Source: Gaiellales bacterium (GTDB lineage Bacteria; Actinomycetota; Thermoleophilia; Gaiellales; JAICJC01). From it: a stretch of DNA of 64,000 nt. The number at the start of each line of letters is the position of its first letter. Positions within the stretch are counted from its first letter, which is position 1. The notes beneath the pieces are model-generated. The model was not told the origin of the DNA, did not search any database, and was given only the letters and a program-made list of their open reading frames with translations. A program made the position numbers and the translations under genes. The DNA lies in NCBI GenBank assembly GCA_036403155.1, contig DASWRM010000069.1, positions 1-64,000 on the forward strand, in the 5' to 3' direction. Shown piece by piece: positions 42,336 through 51,367 of the stretch.

Positions 42336-43150
42336 GCCGGCGCCCTCTCCCGGCGCTCGGCAACCGCACCGGCTGCTCGGGCGGCGAGCAGCGCGATCAG
42401 GAGCGCGCCGGTTCCGAGCAGCATGCCGGCGGCCGTGTCGGTCGGATGGTGCATGCCGCGGTACATGCGCGCGGCCGCGACCAGCGGCGGAATTGCGAGC
42501 GCCGCCGCCCAGACCGGGATGCGGACGGCGCGCGATCGCCATCTCGACGCGATCAGCACGGCGACGCCCACGTAGACCGCGATCGACGCGGCGACGTGGC
42601 CGGACGGATAGCTCGCCATGACCGGCAGGTCGTCGAGCCGGTGCACGGCCGGGCGGTGCCGCTCGATCGCCCAGCTGGTCACCCGGTAGGTGGCCGACTC
42701 CAGACAGATCGCCGAGACGGCGAATGCGGCGATGCGCCAGTGGCGCCTGATCGCCGCGCCGACGGCGGTGAGCGCCACGATCGCGGGGATGGCGTACACG
42801 TCCGCCATGCCGGACACGACCGCGGACGCCGTGCTCAGGAATCGCGACCGGTGGGCGGCCAGCACGACGTTCACGTGCTCGTCGTCGTGGCCGATGCCGT
42901 GGAACGGGAGCAGGACGTCGGTCAGCAGCAGGCCGAGGACGATCATCACCCCGGCGAGCACCGCGAAGCCGGCGAGCACCACCGCGACGAACACCGTCAC
43001 GGGATGGCGCCCCCGAGCGGCCTCCGCGATGCGCTCGGCGAGCCCGCCATGTGGCTCGAGCACAGGCGATCCGGCCCGCGAGCGGCCGCCGTCGCCCGGG
43101 CGCGGCTCGGAGAGGGCGATGCCGCCGCCTGCTTCAGCGCGTGCCGCCAT
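42332..43150 (-). CDS. PAP2-family membrane phosphatase (paralog 1)
   Basis: A 272-residue membrane protein with a hydrophilic N-terminus and about six helices. The acid phosphatase motifs are visible: motif 1 around AIERHRPAVHRL, motif 2 SYPSGH, motif 3 ARMYRGMHHPTDTAAG. It probably dephosphorylates lipid phosphates outside the membrane. Its ATG (43150-43148) overlaps the ATG of the divergent PAP2 gene in the sequence CATG. A later start is possible, as no ribosome site is seen. Confidence 0.87.
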   Translation of the reverse strand: MAARAEAGGGIALSEPRPGDGGRSRAGSPVLEPHGGLAERIAEAARGRHPVTVFVAVVLAGFAVLAGVMIVLGLLLTDVLLPFHGIGHDDEHVNVVLAAHRSRFLSTASAVVSGMADVYAIPAIVALTAVGAAIRRHWRIAAFAVSAICLESATYRVTSWAIERHRPAVHRLDDLPVMASYPSGHVAASIAVYVGVAVLIASRWRSRAVRIPVWAAALAIPPLVAAARMYRGMHHPTDTAAGMLLGTGALLIALLAARAAGAVAERRERAPA

Positions 43151-44051
43151 GCGGGAGAATCGTTTCCCTACGAACCGCCTCGGGCAAACACTGCGCGTGC
43201 CGCTCCTCGCTCTCCTCATCATCGCCACAGCTGCCGGACTCGCCGCCTGGCGGCTTGCCCGGCGCGTGCTGCCGGATGCGGCCGCCTCGATCGGCGAGGA
43301 GGCGCGCGAGCAGCTGACGCCCTGGCGCCGGCGCCTGCGAGGTCGGCTCGACCCCGGCGTTGCGACCGGCCTCGCGCTCACGGCCGGCGCCCTCGTGCTG
43401 GTGGTGGGCGGCATCGTGGTCGCGCTGCTGGCACTGCTGCTGCGCCAGAGCGGCACCCTCGTCGAGGTCGACCGCTGGGCGGCGCGCTGGGGCAACGACC
43501 ATGCCGGCCATCTCTCGACCCTCGGGCTCAAGGCCGTGACGTCGCTCGGCTCCGGCGCCGGCGTGACGGTGCTCGCGATCCTGGTGGCTGCGGTCGAGCT
43601 GAGACGCCGGTGGAGCCGGTGGATCGTCCCGTTCCTCGTCGTCGTCACGCTTGGCGACAGCATCGTCACCAACCTGATCAAGCAGGCGATGGATCGCGCC
43701 CGCCCGGCATTCAACCCCGACGCCGCGGCGCTCGGCCCCTCCTTCCCGAGCGGCCACTCCTCCCAGGCGGCGGCCTTCTTCGCCGGGGCGGCGTTGCTGC
43801 TGTCCCGCCGGCGCGGCAGGGCGACCCGCGCCGTGCTCGTAGGCCTGGCGGTCGGACTTGCCGTCGCCGTCGCGTGCAGCAGGGTGCTGCTCGACCTCCA
43901 CTGGGTGTCCGACGTGGTCGCCGGGCTATCGCTCGGGTGGGGCTGGTTCGCACTCTGCGCGATCGCCTTCGGCTGGCGAATGCTCGAGTTCGGTGCGCCG
44001 GCCGAGGCAGCCGTCCCGAACGACGCCCGGCCGCACCAGCCGGTCGGCTAG
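43149..44051 (+). CDS. PAP2-family membrane phosphatase (paralog 2)
   Basis: A 300-residue membrane protein with about six helices. Motif 1 is KQAMDRARPAFN, motif 2 SFPSGHSSQAAAF, motif 3 SRVLLDLHWVSDVVAG, a complete PAP2 site. The ATG at 43149 overlaps the divergent gene start by two bases; a GTG at 43197, immediately before the first helix, is the alternative. It may hydrolyse undecaprenyl or phosphatidyl phosphates. It is convergent with the DUF1206 gene. Confidence 0.87.
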   Translation: MRENRFPTNRLGQTLRVPLLALLIIATAAGLAAWRLARRVLPDAAASIGEEAREQLTPWRRRLRGRLDPGVATGLALTAGALVLVVGGIVVALLALLLRQSGTLVEVDRWAARWGNDHAGHLSTLGLKAVTSLGSGAGVTVLAILVAAVELRRRWSRWIVPFLVVVTLGDSIVTNLIKQAMDRARPAFNPDAAALGPSFPSGHSSQAAAFFAGAALLLSRRRGRATRAVLVGLAVGLAVAVACSRVLLDLHWVSDVVAGLSLGWGWFALCAIAFGWRMLEFGAPAEAAVPNDARPHQPVG

Positions 44052-44061
44052 AGAGCCGCGC

Positions 44062-44946
44062 TCAAACCCGGTGGTACCGCGCGTCGGCGACGGACAGCGC
44101 GCCGAAGGCGATCAGGGCAGCCGCGATGGCGCACAGCGCAGCGGCGCCGTACGGCTTGTCGGCGAGGGTCTGCAGCGAGGCGTCGAGGCCCTTCGCCTGC
44201 TTCGCGGTGTCGTGCACCGCGGCGAACATGACCAGCGTGCCGACGAGCAGGAACACGGCGGCACGGCCGCAGTAGCCGACCACGCCGATCCGGGTGTACC
44301 AGCGGCGCACGGCCGGGGTCATCTCCGAGGTCTTCGCCTCCTCGGTGAACGTCCGCGAGATGCCCTTGTACGCCTGGAACAGGCCTACTCCGACGAGCAC
44401 CGCGCCCGCGAGCGCGAGCATCCACCGACCGCCCGGCAGCGACAGCACGTCGCTCGCCGCCGAGTGCGCCTTCGGATGCTGGCCGGCCTGGTGGTTCGGG
44501 CTGGTCAGGATGCGGATGGCGAGCATGGTGAACGAGCCGTAGATGACCGCGCTGACCAGCGCCTGCAACCGGTAGCCGGCGGAGTCGTCGCCGGCGTCCT
44601 CCGTGCCGTGCCCGACCAGCGCCTGCATCAGCTTCCACAGCGCGTAGGCAGCGAGGCCGATCGCGATGGCGGTCAGCAGCCACTGGCCGAACGGCTCGTG
44701 CGCCACCGCCTGCAGCGCGCCGGCCTGGCTCGCGTTGGCCTTGCTGCGGCCGAATGCGACGTCCAGCGCGAACACGCCGATCAGGACGTAGATGACGCCG
44801 CGCGCCACGAAACCGAGCCGCGCGAGGACGGTGAACCACCGTCCGTGCGCAGCGCTCTGCGAGCGCGATGCGGCATGTCTGAGTGCGTCGCCCGTATCGA
44901 TGAGACAGGCGCTACCCCGAGAACCGCTTCTCCCAAACCGGCGCAC
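44062..44946 (-). CDS. DUF1206-family membrane protein
   Basis: A 294-residue membrane protein containing three repeats of a two-helix unit, each opening with a LGFVARGVIYVLIG-like or GYCGRAAVFLLVG-like segment, which is the DUF1206 pattern. Function is unknown. The GTG at 44946 is the farthest start. The first 30 residues look unstructured, so the true start may be downstream. A strong terminator of the preceding gene lies just upstream. Confidence 0.85.
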   Translation of the reverse strand: MRRFGRSGSRGSACLIDTGDALRHAASRSQSAAHGRWFTVLARLGFVARGVIYVLIGVFALDVAFGRSKANASQAGALQAVAHEPFGQWLLTAIAIGLAAYALWKLMQALVGHGTEDAGDDSAGYRLQALVSAVIYGSFTMLAIRILTSPNHQAGQHPKAHSAASDVLSLPGGRWMLALAGAVLVGVGLFQAYKGISRTFTEEAKTSEMTPAVRRWYTRIGVVGYCGRAAVFLLVGTLVMFAAVHDTAKQAKGLDASLQTLADKPYGAAALCAIAAALIAFGALSVADARYHRV

Positions 44947-44954
44947 GGACGAAT

Positions 44955-44982
44955 GCGGCCGGCACTGAGGCGTGCCGGCCGC
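44955..44982 (-). terminator. Strong hairpin terminator of the 74-residue ORF
   Basis: GCGGCCGGCAC and GTGCCGGCCGC form a perfect 11-bp stem with a 6-base loop, 33 bases after the stop codon at 45016 on the minus strand. No T run follows. Confidence 0.7.
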
Positions 44983-45015
44983 GGGGACCTCGCCGAAGAG
45001 CAGCGGCTCAGCCGG

Positions 45016-45240
45016 TCATGCGGCCAGCTCGAGCTCGCAGTACGCGTAGGGGTGGTTGAAGACCTGCATCGGATTGGCATCGCCGACCTCGACGTCGAAG
45101 ACGATGCCGGTGCGGCTGTCGACGACGGCGACGAACGCCCGGTCGTCGACGGGATCCCAGAGCAGCGTGACGTCGATGCCGTCGGTGGTGCGGTGGGCGA
45201 GCTCGCGAAGAGGCGTGAAGATGTCTGTGGTATCGATCAC
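45016..45240 (-). CDS. Small hypothetical protein
   Basis: A 74-residue soluble protein with alternating beta-like strands (VTLLWDPVDDRAFVAVVD, TGIVFDVEVGD) ending in Tyr/Glu-rich sequence. The GTG at 45240 is preferred over an ATG 9 codons upstream because AAGGAG lies 6 bases before it. The family is not recognised, although short proteins of this look are frequent in actinobacteria. It has its own terminator. Confidence 0.65.
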   Translation of the reverse strand: MIDTTDIFTPLRELAHRTTDGIDVTLLWDPVDDRAFVAVVDSRTGIVFDVEVGDANPMQVFNHPYAYCELELAA

Positions 45241-45386
45241 GGGAAACTCCTTGCCGGAGGGGAACATGCCCAGCAGTCTCCCGTCTGGGCCGGGGGACGG
45301 CATCAGGGCAAACCCCCGGCGTGCGTTCAGATTTCGCCCGGCCGTGGGTGCGGTTTCCCCCCGACCATCGAGTAGGCTTCGCCGCC

Positions 45387-46418
45387 GTGCCACGGGACGA
45401 GCTGTTCGAGACCATCCGCACGCTGACCGCGCTGCACTCGCCGAGCGGCGTCGAGCGCGAGATCGACGAGCACCTGCTGGGAGCGCTCGCAGGGCACGGG
45501 GAGCCGCGGATGGACGACGCCGGCAACATCGTGCTGCGCCTGGGCGAGGGAACGTCCGGACGGGTGGCGCTGCTTGCACACAAGGACGAGATCGGCGGGA
45601 TCGTGAAGCGCGTGGAGGAGGGCGGGCGCCTGGTGGCGCAGACGCTCGGCGACGCCCACCCGTGGATCTGGGGCGAGGGGCCGGTCGAGGTGCTCGGGCG
45701 CAACGCGACGGTGCTCGGCGTCCTGTCGTTCGGAGCGCGGCACGTGTCCGATGAGTCCCCGCAGCGCAAGCAGCTCGACGACGCGCCCGTGAAGTGGAAG
45801 GACGCGTGGATCGAGACGAAGCTGAGCGCCGAGGCGCTGGCGGAGGCGGGGGTGACGGCAGGCTCGCGGGTGGTCGCGGCACGGTCGCGGAAGCAGGCGG
45901 TGCGGCTGGGGGCCGAGGGCGAGTACGTGGCGAGCTATGCGCTGGACGACAAGGTGGCGGTGGCGATGCTGCTGGAGCTGGCGGTGCGGGTGCCGTCGCC
46001 GAGCCGGCCGGTCGACCTGGTCTTCACCGCGCGTGAGGAGGTGGGCTGCCAGGGGTCGCAGTACTACGCGCGGCGAAGCGACGCCGAGGTGCTGGTCGCG
46101 CTCGAGGTCGTTCCGGTGGCCAAGGAGTACGCGATCGACCCGGGGCCCGATCCGGTGCTGATCCGGGCGGACGCCTACGGGCCGCTCGACGACGGCGTGT
46201 CCGAGGCGCTGGCGGACGCGGCGGCGGCGGAGGGGATCGCGGTGCGCCACGCGGTCGTCTCACGGTACGGGTCGGACGCGTCGACGAGCCTGGATACGGG
46301 CCGGATCGCGCGCAGCGCATGCCTCGCGGCGGCGACCGAGAACACCCACGGGTTCGAGATCGCGCACCTGGACGCCGTCGAGGGCTGCGTCCGGATCCTG
46401 CAGCGGTGGCTGGGCTAG
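45387..46418 (+). CDS. M42-family metallo-aminopeptidase/glutamyl aminopeptidase
   Basis: A 343-residue cytoplasmic peptidase of the M42 (FrvX/PepA-like) family. Co-catalytic metal ligands are in LLAHKDEIGG, YALDDKVAVAM, FTAREEVGCQGS and VALEVVPVA, with the final His in NTHGFE. It should remove N-terminal residues from peptides, often as a dodecamer. The GTG at 45387 is the first start that gives the family N-terminus. The tRNA gene follows after 13 bases. Confidence 0.9.
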   Translation: MPRDELFETIRTLTALHSPSGVEREIDEHLLGALAGHGEPRMDDAGNIVLRLGEGTSGRVALLAHKDEIGGIVKRVEEGGRLVAQTLGDAHPWIWGEGPVEVLGRNATVLGVLSFGARHVSDESPQRKQLDDAPVKWKDAWIETKLSAEALAEAGVTAGSRVVAARSRKQAVRLGAEGEYVASYALDDKVAVAMLLELAVRVPSPSRPVDLVFTAREEVGCQGSQYYARRSDAEVLVALEVVPVAKEYAIDPGPDPVLIRADAYGPLDDGVSEALADAAAAEGIAVRHAVVSRYGSDASTSLDTGRIARSACLAAATENTHGFEIAHLDAVEGCVRILQRWLG

Positions 46419-46431
46419 AATCTCGCCGCTC

Positions 46432-46505
46432 GGCGGAGTAGCTCAGTCGGTTAGAGCAGCGGAATCATAATCCGCGTGTCGGGGGTTCGAGTCCCTCCTC
46501 CGCTA
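46432..46505 (+). tRNA. tRNA with anticodon CAT (probably elongator Met)
   Basis: A full cloverleaf can be drawn: acceptor GGCGGAG/CTCCGCT (first pair G-U), D arm GCTC/GAGC, anticodon stem GCGGA/TCCGC with loop ATCATAA (anticodon CAT at 46466-46468), T stem GGGGG/CCCTC with TTCGAGT, discriminator A. CCA is not encoded. The anticodon stem lacks the three G-C pairs of initiator tRNA, so it is elongator Met or the lysidine-modified Ile tRNA; overall likeness to actinobacterial elongator Met favours the former. Confidence 0.92.
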
Positions 46506-46754
46506 TAGCTGCTGTTCTCTCAACAGTTCCTTCGGACGGAATCGAGATCGACCGCAGGCCCCGGCTACCTGTTACTCGGCCGCCCGCAGGATGCGCAGGT
46601 CGCTTCCAATCGGATCGACCGCCGCGCGGCTCCGTCGCGAATGCGCGTCGGGAATCCCTTCGATGCCCGGAGATGCGGCGAGCCCGGTTTAGGAGTAGGG
46701 TCGCCGTACCATCGGTGTCGAGAAGCGGCCCCGAGAGCGCGACAGGAGCGGACG

Positions 46755-47150
46755 ATGGCGTCCACCGAACCACGCACCAGAAGCGCGCTCGCCCAGCGTG
46801 TGTACGAGTCATTCCAGGCTGGAGACATGGACACTGTGCGGTCATTGTTCACCAGCGACATCGCCTGGCACTCGCCCGGCCAGGGCGCCGAACACTTCCA
46901 CGGCATCGATGCGGTGATGGCCGAGTTTGGCCGCCTCTACGGCGACACCGACGGGACATTCCGCGTGATGGTCGATGAGATCACGGAAGGCGATGAGAGC
47001 GTCGTCGTCTTGGCCCGTGCAACCGGCACCCGTGGCGACAAGACGTTTGACCAGGCGTACCCACACGTCTTCCGCTTCCGCGGCGACCAGGTATCCGAGT
47101 CGTGGATTCTCTATCACGACCAAGCCGCGACGGCGGCTTTCTGGGCATAA
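46755..47150 (+). CDS. SnoaL-like/NTF2-fold protein
   Basis: A 131-residue alpha-plus-beta-barrel protein. LAQRVYESFQAGDMDTVRSLFTSDIAWH is the usual SnoaL-like start; FRFRGDQVSESWILYHDQAA the end. Such proteins are small isomerases, hydrolases or binding proteins. The ATG at 46755 has AGGAG at good spacing. It stands alone in a slightly less GC-rich stretch; 249 bases without other genes separate it from the tRNA. Confidence 0.8.
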   Translation: MASTEPRTRSALAQRVYESFQAGDMDTVRSLFTSDIAWHSPGQGAEHFHGIDAVMAEFGRLYGDTDGTFRVMVDEITEGDESVVVLARATGTRGDKTFDQAYPHVFRFRGDQVSESWILYHDQAATAAFWA

Positions 47151-47402
47151 CGCGCAACGAGAGCAAGGCGGGAAGTACCCACTGCCGCTTCTCCTCTAGA
47201 CCGCGTTGAGTTGGTCGTCGTACGGCGCCGGTCGCGCAGAGGGACGGGCCAGGGCCTCAACCCGCTGTGAACCGACCGTTCGCCCATCATCGAGCGCGGT
47301 TGCGGGCGACCGGGTCGTATCTCACACTGCGGATCGCCCGCTCGACCGCGACGGGGCGGCCGCACGCCACCGACGGGCCGGGTGTACGCACCCGCCGACG
47401 TC

Positions 47403-48095
47403 TCACGAGCGCGCGGCTTGCTCGCGCGCCATCTGCTCGTACTCCTCCGCGGCGGTATCGGCCGTCTCGACCTCGAACCACTCCGGGTGCGGATAGCCGG
47501 CCGAGCGCAGGGTCGACGCGAAAGCGTCGGCGTCGAAGGGGCTGTTGCGCGGCTCGACGCCGGGCCCGAGGATCGTCCAGAAGGCACGGCCGGCGATGCC
47601 CTGATAGGGCATGCCAATGCTGCCGGCGTTGATCAGTCGGTGGCCGGCGACCGAGCGGTCGAACTGGACGTGGGTGTGCCCGGAGACGACGATCGCCTCG
47701 TCGACACCGGTCAGCATCGGAGCCACTCGGTCGGGGTCAGAGACGGCCGTGACGATGTCCTCGTCGCTGCGTGGGGAGCCATGGCAGAACAGCACCGGCC
47801 CCAGGCCTCGGACGTCGACCCGTTCGGTCGGCGGCAGCGTGGTCAGCCATGCCACGTGCCGCTCATCCAGGCGCTCGGTCACCCATTCGCTCGGTTCTCG
47901 GTCGCAGTTGCCCCTGATCCAGCGAAGCGGGATGTCAACCGACTCCAGCATGTCGAGCGTCTCCACGGGCTGCGGACCTTCGACCACGTCGCCGCCGATC
48001 AGGATCGCATCGACGCCCACCGAGGCAACGTCGGCCAGCGCTGCCTCGAGGGCCGGCACATTGCCGTGGATGTCATACAGCGCGGCGACCCGCAT
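47403..48095 (-). CDS. Metallophosphoesterase (MJ0936/YfcE-like)
   Basis: A 230-residue cytoplasmic phosphoesterase. Motifs in order: LYDIHGNVPAL (D-x-H), IGGDVVEGP (GD), IRGNCDRE (GNCD, the variant normal for this branch), CHGSPR, and SGHTHVQF (GHxH). It is expected to hydrolyse phosphodiesters with two metal ions. The ATG at 48095 places the first motif at residue 8. The 252-base gap downstream, to 47151, shows no gene or repeat. Confidence 0.9.
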   Translation of the reverse strand: MRVAALYDIHGNVPALEAALADVASVGVDAILIGGDVVEGPQPVETLDMLESVDIPLRWIRGNCDREPSEWVTERLDERHVAWLTTLPPTERVDVRGLGPVLFCHGSPRSDEDIVTAVSDPDRVAPMLTGVDEAIVVSGHTHVQFDRSVAGHRLINAGSIGMPYQGIAGRAFWTILGPGVEPRNSPFDADAFASTLRSAGYPHPEWFEVETADTAAEEYEQMAREQAARS

Positions 48096-48258
48096 GGCGT
48101 GACCATAGCTGCGCCTGGCACGCAAGCTCCATGGACCGCGTGGATGGCGCCGCCGGTGACGTTCTGGCCGGCGAACTGGCCGGCGCCCCGAGCTCTGACG
48201 CCGGCTGCAAGTTCGCGGCGCCCATACCATCATCGAGCCACAGCAACGAGCAGTTCTG

Positions 48259-49242
48259 ATGCCGTCCACCTATCTGAACCCCGTCCTCGACCGCGACTTC
48301 CCCGATCCGAACGTGATTCGGGCCGCCGACGGGTGGTCGTACGCCTACGCGACGCAGGGCCTCGGCGAGGATCCGGTCGTCAACATCCAGGTGGCCCGCT
48401 CGCGCGACATGGTCGCCTGGGAGTACCTCGGCGAGGCGCTGCCACAGCGCCCCTTGTGGGCGCAGAGCACCCAGATGCTGTGGGCGCCGCACGTGACCGA
48501 GCACGCGGGCGCCTACCTGATGGCCTACTCGGCGGCTCCTGACGACCCGCCGTACGCGGCGGCGCCCGACGACCCGGCACTGTGCCTGGCGCTCGCGGTC
48601 GCCGACTCGCCCGCCGGGCCGTTCACCGACGTCGGCCAGCCGTTGCACTGCGGCCCGACCACCTCGGACATCGACCCGGCACTGTTCTGCGACCCGAGCA
48701 CCGGCGGCTGGTACTGCTACTGGGGCAGCGGCGGGGATGTGGTCATGCAGCCGCTCGCCGCCGGTCTCCGCTCGCTCGCGCCTGGGAGCGGGCCGCGCCG
48801 GCTGCTGCGCGGGTGGTCGGCCGACCCGAAGCTGCCGTTCGAGCATGGCATCGAGGGCCCGTTCGTGACCGAGCGCGACGGCTGGTACCACCTCTGGTAC
48901 TCCGGCGACCGCACGTGGACGTATCCACCCAACTACGCCACGATGGTCGCCCGCGGGCGTGGCCCCGCGGGCCCGTTCGAGCGGCAGACCGACGGCACCA
49001 GCCGTGTCGTCCTTCGAGACAACGAGCGATGGCGCGGTCCCGGCCACAACTCGGTCGTGCGGGACGACGCGGGAGACGACTGGATCGTCTACCACGCCAT
49101 CGACAGCCGCCGGCCGTGGCTGTTCGAGGGGCAGGTGCGGCGGGTCATGCTGATCGACCGGATCCGGTACGTCGACGGCTGGCCGGTCGTCGGCGACGGC
49201 TCGCCGAGCACCGGCGAGCAAACGGCGCCGCTGCTCGGGTGA
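48259..49242 (+). CDS. Glycoside hydrolase, GH43-like five-bladed propeller
   Basis: A 327-residue enzyme without a signal peptide, so intracellular. NPVLDRDFPDPNVIRA contains the catalytic-base Asp, SDIDPALF the second Asp, and HGIEGPFV the acid Glu, in the order and spacing of GH43/GH32-type propellers; GPGHNSVVRDDAG is another GH43 landmark. It likely acts on arabinose- or xylose-containing oligosaccharides. It is divergent from the phosphoesterase over 163 bases in which no clear boxes are seen. Confidence 0.87.
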   Translation: MPSTYLNPVLDRDFPDPNVIRAADGWSYAYATQGLGEDPVVNIQVARSRDMVAWEYLGEALPQRPLWAQSTQMLWAPHVTEHAGAYLMAYSAAPDDPPYAAAPDDPALCLALAVADSPAGPFTDVGQPLHCGPTTSDIDPALFCDPSTGGWYCYWGSGGDVVMQPLAAGLRSLAPGSGPRRLLRGWSADPKLPFEHGIEGPFVTERDGWYHLWYSGDRTWTYPPNYATMVARGRGPAGPFERQTDGTSRVVLRDNERWRGPGHNSVVRDDAGDDWIVYHAIDSRRPWLFEGQVRRVMLIDRIRYVDGWPVVGDGSPSTGEQTAPLLG

Positions 49243-49304
49243 CGCGGCGCCCAATCGCCCTCAACTCGAGGCACGCCGGGACGATTGGAAGCGGCAGACC
49301 GACG

Positions 49305-50060
49305 ATGGCCGCCACGCACGACGACTCCGACCAGCCAGCCGGCGACGCCTCGGCGACCGTCGACGTGCGGCTCGACGCGCTGGTCGATGCGATCTTCGCG
49401 GCGGGCAATGCCGACCTTCGCACCGAGGACGAGGCGCTCGTGCGGTGCGAGCGTGTCGCGACCTACCGCAACGTCGCCCGCGTGCTGGCACCCCGTCTGG
49501 CGCTGGAGCCCGGCCTCCTCGTGACGGGGTGGTGCACGCTGCCCGATCCCTGGTCGGTGACGATGCGCGTCGCGGAGGTGGAGCCGTTCTCCGCGTCGGC
49601 CGAATCCGTGGTGCTGGAAGCGGTGGAGTCCAGCCTCTACCCCGACCGTCGGCGCGTCCAGCGGTTCGACATCGGCGGCGAGGCGGTCGTCACGATCCAC
49701 CACGGCGTCGAGATGGTCGAGCAGGAGCGCTTTCGCGCCGTGCTGGTCAACGCGTCGGCCGGCGGCATCGCCTTCGCCTCGAGCGCCGGCATCGCGGTCG
49801 GCCGGCACCTCACGCTGGACGCACGGCTGCTGCTCGGCCGCCTGCAGGCCGACCTGGTCGTCCGCTGGTGCGGTCCCAGCCAGATCGACGAGATGCGCCA
49901 GTACGGCTGTGAGCTCACGGATCCGGCCGCCGTCGCCGGGCTGCTCGAGCGCATGGCCCACCAGCGGCCGCCGCAGCACGGGGATACAGCGGCCGTGGCG
50001 GCGCTTCGCGAGTCGCTCGACACGCCGCGCGGCTTCGCCCGCCTCTGGCGGTCTAGCTAG
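49305..50060 (+). CDS. PilZ-domain protein (second in window)
   Basis: A 251-residue soluble protein. An N-terminal domain to about 120 precedes a PilZ domain with the arginine arm (DRRRVQRFD) and the NASAGGIAF motif equivalent to D/NxSxxG. It probably binds cyclic di-GMP. The ATG at 49305 lacks a strong ribosome site. It ends sharing the palindrome CTAG with the stop of the convergent aminotransferase. Confidence 0.8.
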   Translation: MAATHDDSDQPAGDASATVDVRLDALVDAIFAAGNADLRTEDEALVRCERVATYRNVARVLAPRLALEPGLLVTGWCTLPDPWSVTMRVAEVEPFSASAESVVLEAVESSLYPDRRRVQRFDIGGEAVVTIHHGVEMVEQERFRAVLVNASAGGIAFASSAGIAVGRHLTLDARLLLGRLQADLVVRWCGPSQIDEMRQYGCELTDPAAVAGLLERMAHQRPPQHGDTAAVAALRESLDTPRGFARLWRSS

Positions 50061-51340
50061 GCCTGCTGCGCGGCCGGCAACCGCGCGACGCGGGCGGCGG
50101 CACGCCCGAACCGCGCCACCGCCTCCGCGACCAGCGCCTCGTCGAGCGCGGTCGAGGTGTTCATGAGCCCGCGCGGCGCGATGAAGAGGCCCTCCTCCAT
50201 GCACGCCAGGTGAACCCGACCGAGCGTCGGGCTGTCGAGGCGCAGGTCGGCGAAGCGCCGCGGCTCGGAGTCGACGTCGAAGTGCAGGTGCAGCAGTGAG
50301 CCGCACTGGGTCACCACGCCCCGCAGCCCGCTCTCCGCGACCGCCTCGCGCAGCCCGGCAGCCAGCGTCGCCCCCAGCGCGTTGATGCGCTCGATCTCCG
50401 CTTCGGTCAACAGCTCGAGCGAGACCAATCCGGCCGCCGTCGTCAGTGCGTTGCCGTTGAACGTGCCCGAGTGGTGCACCGCGCCCGGCCGGCTGGGGTC
50501 GAACACCGCCATGACCTGCTCGCTGCCGCCGACCGCTCCCACCGGCAGCCCGCCGCCGATGATCTTGCCGAAGGTCGTCAGGTCAGGCGACACACCGACG
50601 GCCGACTGTCGGCCGCCCGGCGCCAGGCGGAACGTGATCACCTCGTCGAGCACCATGAGAGCTCCGTGCCGGGTGGCGATGTCGCGGACGCCGTGGAGGT
50701 ACGCGTCCTCCCCGACGATCGCGCCGTCTCCCATCACCGGCTCGAGCAGGATCGCCGCGACGCGCTCGCCCTCCCGGGCCATCAGCTGCTCCAGCGCTCC
50801 GATGTCGTTGTAGGGCACGAGTCGCACGAGCGACGCGATCTCGGCCGGCGTGCCCTGCTCGTCCGCCTCGCCGGCCGTGAGTGGCACCTGATCCCACGAG
50901 CCGTGGTACCCGCCGTCCGCCTTGACGAGCAGCGGCCGCCGGGTGAATGCCCGCGCCGCGCGGATTGCCTGCATCACCGCCTCCGACCCCGAGTTGGTGA
51001 AGCGCACGCGGTCGACCGACGGCACGCGTCGCACGAGCTCCTCCGCGAGCGCGGCCTGCCCCGGGTGCGGAGCGGGATATACGGTGCCCTTCGCCGCCTG
51101 CGCTGCGATCGCCTCGACGATGCGCGGGTGGGCGTGCCCGTGCACCAGCGCCGTGTAGTTGTTGAGCAGGTCGATGTAGCGGATCCCGTCCGCGTCGACC
51201 AGCTCGTGGCCGGAGGCGTGGTCGATGACGACCGGATACGGGGCGAACCAGGTGATCGACCGGGTGTCACCGCCCGGCATCGACCGCCGGAACTGCTCGT
51301 GCAGGCGCTTGGAGGCCGGTGTGCGGTCGGCGTACGGCAC
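50057..51340 (-). CDS. Class III aminotransferase, glutamate-1-semialdehyde aminomutase-like
   Basis: A 427-residue PLP enzyme. FTNSGSEAVMQAIRAAR binds the PLP phosphate, LDEVITFRLAPGG contains Asp232, and TTFGKIIGGGLPVGAVGG the Schiff-base Lys259. Overall it resembles HemL but lies away from any haem genes and has a different N-terminus (ITWFAPYPVVID), so it is more likely an aminotransferase or aminomutase for another substrate. GTG start. It is divergent by 27 bases from an amidase, which may act on the same pathway. Confidence 0.9.
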   Translation of the reverse strand: MPYADRTPASKRLHEQFRRSMPGGDTRSITWFAPYPVVIDHASGHELVDADGIRYIDLLNNYTALVHGHAHPRIVEAIAAQAAKGTVYPAPHPGQAALAEELVRRVPSVDRVRFTNSGSEAVMQAIRAARAFTRRPLLVKADGGYHGSWDQVPLTAGEADEQGTPAEIASLVRLVPYNDIGALEQLMAREGERVAAILLEPVMGDGAIVGEDAYLHGVRDIATRHGALMVLDEVITFRLAPGGRQSAVGVSPDLTTFGKIIGGGLPVGAVGGSEQVMAVFDPSRPGAVHHSGTFNGNALTTAAGLVSLELLTEAEIERINALGATLAAGLREAVAESGLRGVVTQCGSLLHLHFDVDSEPRRFADLRLDSPTLGRVHLACMEEGLFIAPRGLMNTSTALDEALVAEAVARFGRAAARVARLPAAQQA

Positions 51341-51367
51341 GGTCGATGCCTATGGTAGAACCCGCCG

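Noticed and set aside
46465-46845. Minus-strand frame ending in a EEGLEPPTRGL-like tail near the tRNA, as a possible integrase remnant
   Set aside because: That peptide is the well-known false translation of the antisense of a tRNA gene, and the rest has no recombinase motifs.
46432-47400. Possible integration site of a mobile element at the tRNA
   Set aside because: No integrase, no direct repeat of the tRNA 3' end and no clear composition break downstream.
50057-51340. Assignment of the aminotransferase as hemL
   Set aside because: It has the fold signatures, but no haem genes are near and the N-terminal region differs, so a gene symbol is not justified.
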